Source: Acidobacteriota bacterium (GTDB taxonomy: Bacteria > Acidobacteriota > Terriglobia > UBA7540). Taken from it: a stretch of 19,345 nt of DNA. Shown here one piece after another: positions 15,065 through 19,345 of this stretch. The notes under the pieces were generated by a model. That model saw nothing but the letters and a program-made list of their open reading frames with translations. It did not search any database and was not told where the DNA came from. The stretch covers positions 1 to 19,345 of the forward strand of contig JAJYJL010000023.1 in NCBI GenBank assembly GCA_021789565.1, written 5' to 3'. Numbering within the stretch: position 1 is the first letter of the stretch; each line of letters opens with the position of its first letter. Both the position numbers and the translations under genes were made by a program.

Positions 15065-15260
15065 AATTCCTCGCCGAGCTTCTCCTGCGCGCTGTGGTTG
15101 CCGGAGGGAAGAAAAGAGCACATATAGCTCAGGAGAGAACTCCTGATCGAGATGACCAAACTATATCCGTGAGAAAGGCATCTTGAGGTTCATCAGGAAC
15201 CATCCCAAAGAACTCAACCTCGGCAAAGTGGACCAGACCCGGTTCTTAGTCGGAATTTCC
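15014..15260 (-). pseudogene. Minus-strand protein-coding remnant, unrecognised
   Basis: Read on the minus strand, two frames look protein-like and join across one frameshift. The upstream part contains VHFAEVEFFGMVPDEPQDAF and runs to a TGA. The downstream part, in another frame, contains NHSAQEKLGEEFYKRW and TFKGPFLEAII and ends at the junction with the radical SAM stub. I do not recognise the family. The position, broken frames and lack of a start suggest a leftover of a gene that once lay in this degraded stretch. It could also be a chance open frame. Confidence 0.3.
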
Positions 15261-15481
15261 ATTTTGACTTCCCAGCCTGCCGATTAATGTACACTTGGCC
15301 ACCTCAGCAGGTAACGCTCCAAGCAGGTCCACGCAGGTTCTTGAGTATGGCCTTTTCAGCGGCCGCGGGAAAATCCCAAAAGCTGAAACCGAGGTTGTTG
15401 TGACCGGCCCCTCAGACACTTTTCCTTCCGCCGCCTCCATCGTTGCTGAAATCCGATCCAGTTGGCAACTCGCCTACCCCG
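15261..15481. other. Unassigned stretch inside degraded region
   Basis: Both strands carry open frames here (plus from 15268, containing VLEYGLFSGRGKIPKAETEV; minus 15246-15440), but neither has a ribosome-binding site, a recognised family or an obvious neighbour in frame. I treat it as decayed or non-coding DNA that precedes the ORF at 15482. Confidence 0.3.
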
Positions 15482-16021
15482 ATGGAGAGGATGTGGCCAC
15501 AAACCCGCATAGCATGGCTCAAAACAGCCGCCGCAACGGATGGCGGGGCGGTCGAAGGCATGGGCCATTACGTGACCTTCTGCGGCGAGAACGGAGAGCC
15601 GCTTTCATGGCTTCATCCGCTCGACTCGATTGGCGTGAATGGAGTGCATGCGGTCGTAATAGCCCCGAGCTTTGTTCGGGTTGAGATGTTCCGCCGCGGG
15701 CATACATACGACCTCCTCATCACGCACCATGCCCCGGCTTTCGTTGCCAACGGAAAGCGTCCGGCACTTGAAAGCAGAGTCTTGTTCCGCGCGCAAGACG
15801 GCTACCTTGCGCTCAACTTGGTGAAAGAGCACAAGGGCCAGCGCGGTTTAGTCTTGCCCGCGTTTTACTCGCGAGGCGGTGAAGCAATGTCCGTTCCTCA
15901 TCGGTTCGAGGCTGTGGCCGAGGCTATCACGAGCGGTGCGAACTGCGCTGGTTGCAATCACAGTCACTACCTGCGAGCACCGCAAGCGACCGAATTCGCC
16001 ATCGTGGAGGTGCACCAGTGA
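15482..16021 (+). CDS. Hypothetical protein, unrecognised
   Basis: I do not recognise this 179-residue protein. It has a plausible globular composition, with segments such as GHYVTFCGENGEPLSWLHPL, a hydrophobic VNGVHAVVIAPSFVRVEMF strand region and YDLLITHHAP. A CxxC pair sits at C155/C158 near a histidine-rich NHSHYL, which could bind a metal. There is no signal peptide or membrane segment. The start is uncertain: ATG at 15482 or 15491 have no proper ribosome-binding site, and the frame is open back to 15443, so the 5' end may be damaged. Its stop overlaps a GTG start (GTGA at 16018-16021) of a short downstream frame, suggesting translational coupling. It lies between a truncated gene and an IS630 copy, so it is likely accessory cargo. 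Confidence 0.5.
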   Translation: MERMWPQTRIAWLKTAAATDGGAVEGMGHYVTFCGENGEPLSWLHPLDSIGVNGVHAVVIAPSFVRVEMFRRGHTYDLLITHHAPAFVANGKRPALESRVLFRAQDGYLALNLVKEHKGQRGLVLPAFYSRGGEAMSVPHRFEAVAEAITSGANCAGCNHSHYLRAPQATEFAIVEVHQ

Positions 16022-16093
16022 CCCCGATCGGCGATATCGAAATTGAGCTTGTCTTCCGTATCGCCATCCGCGGGCAAACGCGCGTTTTAGCTA
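16018..16093 (+). pseudogene. Short ORF interrupted by the IS630 insertion
   Basis: A GTG start overlapping the upstream stop opens a frame beginning MTPIGDIEIELVFRIAIRGQ. It is cut by the IS at the TA of 16092-16093. If the element and one TA are removed, the frame reads on for two residues to TGA at 17224-17226, giving 26 residues. So the insertion sits just before its stop codon. Whether this tiny gene is real is uncertain, though the GTGA overlap is suggestive. Confidence 0.3.
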
Positions 16094-16121
16094 GTGATAT
16101 GAGTTACAAATACCTGTACAA
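16092..16121 (+). repeat. IS630 left terminal inverted repeat
   Basis: This 30-base end starts with the duplicated TA (16092-16093) followed by GTGATATG. It pairs with the right end at about 23 of 30 positions, including the inner CTnTACAA block. Confidence 0.75.
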
Positions 16122-16150
16122 TTGGCCGGATTCCGGTATACTTCCCGGTT

Positions 16151-17222
16151 ATGTGGAAACCACCGGAAGCCCTGCCGATTTCGATCCAACAGAGACAGAC
16201 CTTGGAGACTTGGATTGCGGCTCGCAAGACACCTCAGCGATTGGTTTTGCGAGCGCAGATTGTTCTGAAGGCCGCTGCGGGAACGGCCAATCACCGCATC
16301 GCGCGCGAGTTGCGCACCAGTCGCGCCACCGTCCTGCTGTGGCGTCGACGCTTTCAGAAGGGCGGAACGGCCGCCCTCAGCGTCGATGCTCCGGGACGAG
16401 GGCGCAAGGTTCGGATTAGTCCCGAGAAGGTGAAACAGATCGTGGAAGCCACGCTGCACCAGAAGCCCGCAGCGGCAACTCACTGGAGCACCCGCACCAT
16501 GGCCCGCGCCCAGAGCGTAAGCCAGACCATGGTGCAGCGCATCTGGGACGCTCATGGGTTGCAGCCCCATCGCACGCGCACCTTCAAGCTTTCGCGCGAC
16601 CCGCGTTTTGTCGAGAAGCTGAGCGACGTGGTGGGCCTGTACTTGAATCCTCCTGACAAAGCGCTGGTGCTGTGCGTGGATGAGAAGAGTCAGATTCAAG
16701 CCTTGGACCGCACTCAGCCGGGCTTGCCGATGAAGAAGGGGCGATGCGGTACGCTGACGCACGACGACAAACGAAACGGAACCACTACTTTGTTCGCTGC
16801 CCTCAACGTTCTGGATGGCCGAGTGCATGGCGCGACATCGGAACCAGGAGTTTCTCCACTTCCTCCGCAAACTGGATCGAGGAATGCCGCCCGAGTGGGC
16901 GCTGCATCTGATCCTGGACAATTACGGCACCCACACCCATCCTCGCGTCAAAGTTTGGCTGGGAAAACATCGCCGTTTCTACCTTCATCCCACGCCGACC
17001 AGTTCTTCCTGGCTCAACCTGGTCGAACGGTGGTTCGGCGAACTGACGCAAAAGCGCCTGCGGCGAGGAAGCTTCACCCGCGTGGGCGAACTCCAAATGG
17101 CCATCCAGGAATACTTGGACCAGAACAATCGCCAACCCAAACCCTTCGTCTGGACCGCCCGCGTTGAAGACATCTTGACCAAGGTGAACCGTTGTAAAGC
17201 TATTTTGAATTCACTACACTAG
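16151..17222 (+). pseudogene. IS630-family transposase, frameshifted
   Basis: The 5' frame (16151 to about 16820) encodes an N-terminal helix-turn-helix region (about 45-70, HRIARELRTSRATVLLWRRR) and the first catalytic aspartate, D177 in LCVDEKSQIQALDRTQPG. The 3' frame (from about 16815 to TAG 17220-17222) continues with HRNQEFLHFLRKLD, the second aspartate in LILDNYGTHTHP, and the glutamate in SSSWLNLVERWFGELT. Together they would make a normal ~350-residue DDE transposase. The shift lies near 16814-16830, around LDGRV/AECMARH. I see no slippery heptamer there, so a disabling indel is more likely than programmed frameshifting. The TAG stop is built from the duplicated target TA plus the flanking host G. 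Confidence 0.85.
17192..17221 (-). repeat. IS630 right terminal inverted repeat
   Basis: This 30-base end reads inward on the minus strand as TAGTGTAGTGAATTCAAAAT and so on. It overlaps the last codons of the transposase and ends in the duplicated TA (17220-17221). Confidence 0.75.
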
Positions 17223-17265
17223 CTGAGTCGGTAAGTTATTGCAAGCAAAAAGCTAATAGACAACT

Positions 17266-17352
17266 TGGTGCGGAAGGGGGGACTCGAACCCCCACGGTTT
17301 TGCAACCGCCAGCCCCTCAAGCTGGTGCGTCTGCCAATTCCGCCACTTCCGC
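17266..17352 (-). tRNA. tRNA-Leu (anticodon GAG), CCA encoded
   Basis: On the minus strand the 87-base gene has acceptor arms GCGGAAG (17352-17346) and CTTCCGC (17276-17270), discriminator A and an encoded CCA (17268-17266). The anticodon stem CCAGC/GCTGG encloses the loop TTGAGGG, so the anticodon is GAG, which reads CUU and CUC leucine codons. A TGG CRGA-type D-loop, a short class II variable region and the T-loop GGTTCGAGTCC are all present. It lies 64 bases downstream of secG. Its 3' end faces the degraded IS-bearing region, the usual side for integrase attachment sites. Confidence 0.96.
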
Positions 17353-17374
17353 ATGGAGGGCATATTTGACTGGC

Positions 17375-17392
17375 CCATGCTGCGAAGCATGG
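17375..17392 (-). other. Perfect hairpin between secG and tRNA-Leu
   Basis: CCATGCT, a 4-base loop and AGCATGG form a perfect 7-bp stem (read CCATGCT-TCGC-AGCATGG on the transcribed minus strand). No T-run follows. It could separate the secG message from the tRNA by processing, or simply stabilise the mRNA 3' end. Confidence 0.45.
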
Positions 17393-17416
17393 CGTCGTAT
17401 AGAGCGGGTTCCTCCC

Positions 17417-17725
17417 TCACTTCTTGGCTGGCGCCGCCGGGGCTGCGGGGGCCGGCTGAGTCTGGATCGGTGCATTCTGCATCACCGAGTTTGACGTAGC
17501 TTTCGTGGCCCAGATGGCAAGAGTCACCGAGGTCGCCATGAAAACGAAGCCCAGTACCCAGGTGATCTTGGCGAGGGTCGTGACCGCGCCTCGGGGACCA
17601 AAAGCCGCCTGGCTTGAGCCGCCAAAGGCCGCCGCCATATCGACGTTCTCTCCACCCTGGATCAGAATAATCACCACCAGCAGGACGCACGAAATAATCT
17701 GGAGAGCCGTGACTGCTAATACCAT
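17417..17725 (-). CDS. secG: Protein translocase subunit SecG
   Basis: This 102-residue membrane protein is the small accessory subunit of the SecYEG channel, which assists SecA-driven export. It has two transmembrane segments (about 3-22 and 53-73) joined by the conserved cytoplasmic loop: LIQGGENVDMAAAFGGSSQAAFGPRGA, whose QGG...AAFGG...FG.RG pattern is diagnostic. The C-terminus is an Ala/Pro-rich tail ending in KK, a lineage-specific extension. The ATG at 17725 is preceded by AAAGGAA. It follows tpiA by 41 bases on the same strand, a common pgk-tpiA-secG order, and precedes tRNA-Leu. Confidence 0.94.
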   Translation of the reverse strand: MVLAVTALQIISCVLLVVIILIQGGENVDMAAAFGGSSQAAFGPRGAVTTLAKITWVLGFVFMATSVTLAIWATKATSNSVMQNAPIQTQPAPAAPAAPAKK

Positions 17726-17766
17726 AAGAAAATTCCTTTCAAACCTGTCCGCCGTGCGGCGTCTCC

Positions 17767-18525
17767 TCAGGCCGACGGGTAATCAATAATTGCGGCAAAG
17801 GAATCAACCTTGAGACTGGCGCCACCGACAAGGGCGCCGTCGAGGTCCGGCTGAGCCATCAGCCCTTTAATATTTTCGGGCTTGACGCTTCCCCCGTAAA
17901 GGATCCTGACGCCCTGGGCCCGCTCTTCGCCAAACGTTCCGCGGACAAGTTGCCGCAAGTATGCGTGGCTTTCCTCTGCCTGCTCCGGGGTAGCGGTACG
18001 GCCTGTGCCGATTGCCCAGACGGGCTCATAAGCCATAATGATACGGGAAAAGCCAGAGGGGGTCAACCCGGCGAAGCCGCCCTGGAACTGGCGTTCGAGC
18101 ACCGTCTGCGTCTCATTATTCTCGCGTTCCTCCAGCGTTTCTCCCACGCAGACAATGGGCGTCAGGCCGGCGGCGAGCGCCGCCTGCAGCTTGCGGTTCA
18201 CCTGCTCATCAGTTTCGCCGTGATCATGCCGCCGCTCCGAGTGGCCGATGATCACGTAGGAGCAGCCCGCATCCACCAGCATGCCCGCCGAGACGTCGCC
18301 TGTATGCGCGCCTTCAGCATCCCAGTGGACGTCCTGGCCCGCGATGCCGATACCGCTTCCTTGGGCAGCCTGGGCCGCCTCCGCCAAAGCGGTGAATGGC
18401 GGGGCCACAACCACGTCGCAATGGCCGACGCTCGCCACCTTAGCCCTAAGTCCCTCGATGAACGTCACGGCTTCACCGCGCGTCTTGAACATCTTCCAGT
18501 TTCCAGCAATAACAGGTCGTCGCAT
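17767..18525 (-). CDS. tpiA: Triosephosphate isomerase
   Basis: This 252-residue cytosolic enzyme interconverts dihydroxyacetone phosphate and glyceraldehyde 3-phosphate in glycolysis and gluconeogenesis. It is a complete TIM barrel of standard length. Visible signatures are GNWKMFKT with K11, IIGHSERR with the electrophile H95, the AYEPVWAIGTGRTATPEQA loop with the catalytic base E167 and flexible lid, and the phosphate-binding LYGGSVKPENI. I chose the ATG at 18525 because it gives the family N-terminus MRRPVIAGNW and has a GGACGGA-like site upstream; the ATG at 18540 would add five residues. It is transcribed with pgk (upstream) and secG (downstream). All key residues are intact. Confidence 0.97.
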   Translation of the reverse strand: MRRPVIAGNWKMFKTRGEAVTFIEGLRAKVASVGHCDVVVAPPFTALAEAAQAAQGSGIGIAGQDVHWDAEGAHTGDVSAGMLVDAGCSYVIIGHSERRHDHGETDEQVNRKLQAALAAGLTPIVCVGETLEERENNETQTVLERQFQGGFAGLTPSGFSRIIMAYEPVWAIGTGRTATPEQAEESHAYLRQLVRGTFGEERAQGVRILYGGSVKPENIKGLMAQPDLDGALVGGASLKVDSFAAIIDYPSA

Positions 18526-18547
18526 GTAGTCCGTCCCCATTTTCGAA

Positions 18548-18753
18548 AGTAGGCAGTCAGCGGTAAGCAGTAGGCAGTCAAGCCTGCCTCCCGATGCACA
18601 CAGCGTGCAGTCCCTCCGCGCAAAGATCGGAAACAACGCCGATCTCGAACGAACCCATTGGGTGAATGCTCAAATTACATTCGGCGGCAACCGCCCACAG
18701 TGCGGACCCTACTGCCTACCGCCTCGTGCCTACTGCCGTCCTCTGCCTACTGC
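18548..18753. repeat. Dispersed TAGGCAGT repeats in opposing orientation between pgk and tpiA
   Basis: AGTAGGCAGTC occurs at 18548-18558 and 18569-18579. Its reverse complement occurs in slightly varied form at 18711-18719, 18727-18737 and 18743-18753. The two clusters could pair across about 130 bases in the pgk-tpiA message. The last copy contains the pgk TAG stop (18747-18749). Both genes remain intact around it. The 221 bases of the pgk-tpiA gap (18526-18746) hold no gene. Confidence 0.6.
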
Positions 18754-19345
18754 TTTTCCGGCAGGGCTTCGACGCCGGGCAGCTTGAGACCCGACAGGAA
18801 TTCAAGTGAAGCGCCGCCGCCGGTGGAGATGTGCGTGATCCTGTCTTCGATGCCGGCCTTGTGGACCGCAGCCACCGAGTCGCCGCCGCCCACAATTGAA
18901 ACAGCTCTGGATTCAGCAACGGCGCGGGCCACTTCCATGGTGCCCTGCGCGAACTGGTCGATCTCAAACACGCCCATGGGGCCGTTCCAGATAATCATTT
19001 TGGCCTGCTTGATGGCGGCCGCATACGCCGCCCGAGTTTTGGGACCGATATCCAGGCCCATACGGTCCGCGGGAATGGCAACGGACTCAACCGTTTCCGC
19101 CTCAGCCGAGGCGTCGAGTTTCCCGGCCACGATGTGGTCCTGCGGCAGCCGGAAGTTCACCTTCTTTTGCCGGGCCTGCTCCAGCAATTCCTTCGCCAGG
19201 TCGAGCTTGTCGGCCTCCACTCTCGAGAGGCCCACTTCCACGCCCTGCGCCTTGAGAAAGGTATAGGCCATGGCTCCGCCGATCAGGATGGTGTCCGCAA
19301 AACCCATCAGGTTTTGCAGGAACTTGATCTTGTCAGAAACCTTGG
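18747..19345 (-). CDS. pgk: Phosphoglycerate kinase, C-terminal part (runs off window)
   Basis: About 198 C-terminal residues are present; the gene continues beyond base 19345, so the N-terminal lobe is missing only because of the window edge. The enzyme transfers phosphate between 1,3-bisphosphoglycerate and ADP in glycolysis. Visible signatures are KVSDKIKFLQNLMGFADTILIGGAMAYTFLKAQG around the hinge, IIWNGPMGVFEI, the nucleotide-binding SIVGGGDSVAA and the closing HISTGGGASLEFLSG followed by LPGV. The frame ends EALPEKQ and TAG. It is upstream of tpiA on the minus strand with a 221-base gap that contains inverted repeats. Confidence 0.95.
   Translation of the reverse strand, partial: KVSDKIKFLQNLMGFADTILIGGAMAYTFLKAQGVEVGLSRVEADKLDLAKELLEQARQKKVNFRLPQDHIVAGKLDASAEAETVESVAIPADRMGLDIGPKTRAAYAAAIKQAKMIIWNGPMGVFEIDQFAQGTMEVARAVAESRAVSIVGGGDSVAAVHKAGIEDRITHISTGGGASLEFLSGLKLPGVEALPEKQ

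Larger units (their letters stand above)
16092..17221 (+). mobile_element. IS630-family insertion sequence, complete ends
   Basis: The element is bounded by imperfect terminal inverted repeats of about 30 bases: left TAGTGATATGAGTTACAAAT... at 16092-16121 and right ending in ...GAATTCACTACACTA at 17192-17221. They match at about 23 of 30 positions when one is reverse-complemented. Both ends carry TA, the target dinucleotide IS630 duplicates; the element proper is 16094-17219. The restored target is AGCTAGCT, a palindrome. The single gene is a frameshifted transposase. The length (about 1.1 kb) is normal for the family. Confidence 0.85.

Noticed and set aside
17253..17690. Minus-strand 145-residue frame covering secG and tRNA-Leu
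   Set aside because: It is out of frame with SecG and reads through the tRNA; a shadow frame.
18658..19266. Plus-strand 202-residue frame opposite pgk
   Set aside because: It is antisense to clear PGK motifs and Ser/Ala-rich as expected of a shadow.

Overview
The window (moderately GC-rich, ordinary bacterial codon use) looks like a chromosomal piece of a soil or sediment bacterium, most likely an Acidobacteriota member or relative. That assignment is inference. It rests on gene families I associate with that group: ASPIC/UnbV FG-GAP proteins, hydrazine-synthase-alpha-like propeller proteins, and a GMC oxidoreductase paired with a gluconate-dehydrogenase-subunit-3-like TAT protein. A pgk-tpiA-secG-tRNA-Leu block is also present. 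No rRNA or CRISPR array is visible.

Layout: (i) 1-1350 holds ssb and the 3' fragment of an IS256/mutator-type transposase. (ii) 1353-2042 is a Crp/FNR-type regulator starting at TTG. (iii) 2043-2418 is a non-coding leader with an FNR/DNR-like palindrome. (iv) 2419-14600 is a 12 kb, all-plus-strand run of nine genes: HZS-alpha-like monohaem propeller, FG-GAP/ASPIC-UnbV protein, YVTN propeller fused to a dihaem peroxidase-type domain, a Reg_prop-type propeller, a Rid-superfamily protein, two periplasmic type-1 solute-binding proteins, a GMC flavo-oxidoreductase and its small TAT partner. (v) 14759-17265 is a degraded region with a radical SAM gene cut off after its N-terminal quarter, a minus-strand remnant, an unrecognised ORF and an IS630 element whose ends I can place to the base. 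(vi) 17266-19345 on the minus strand holds tRNA-Leu(GAG), secG, tpiA and the 3' part of pgk.

Most products of the central run carry export signals. They suggest an extracytoplasmic redox module: substrate recognition by orphan binding proteins, oxidation by the GMC/subunit-3 pair, electron handling by c-type haem proteins, and scaffolding by beta-propellers. The pairing of an HZS-alpha-like protein with a propeller-dihaem peroxidase fusion resembles the alpha and beta/gamma subunits of anammox hydrazine synthase. The alpha-like protein is much shorter and has only one haem motif, so a different reaction is likely. An FNR-type regulator just upstream, and a matching palindrome about 61 bp before a plausible -10 box, suggest oxygen, NO or redox control. 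The region between the radical SAM stub and tRNA-Leu has the look of a decayed integration hot spot.
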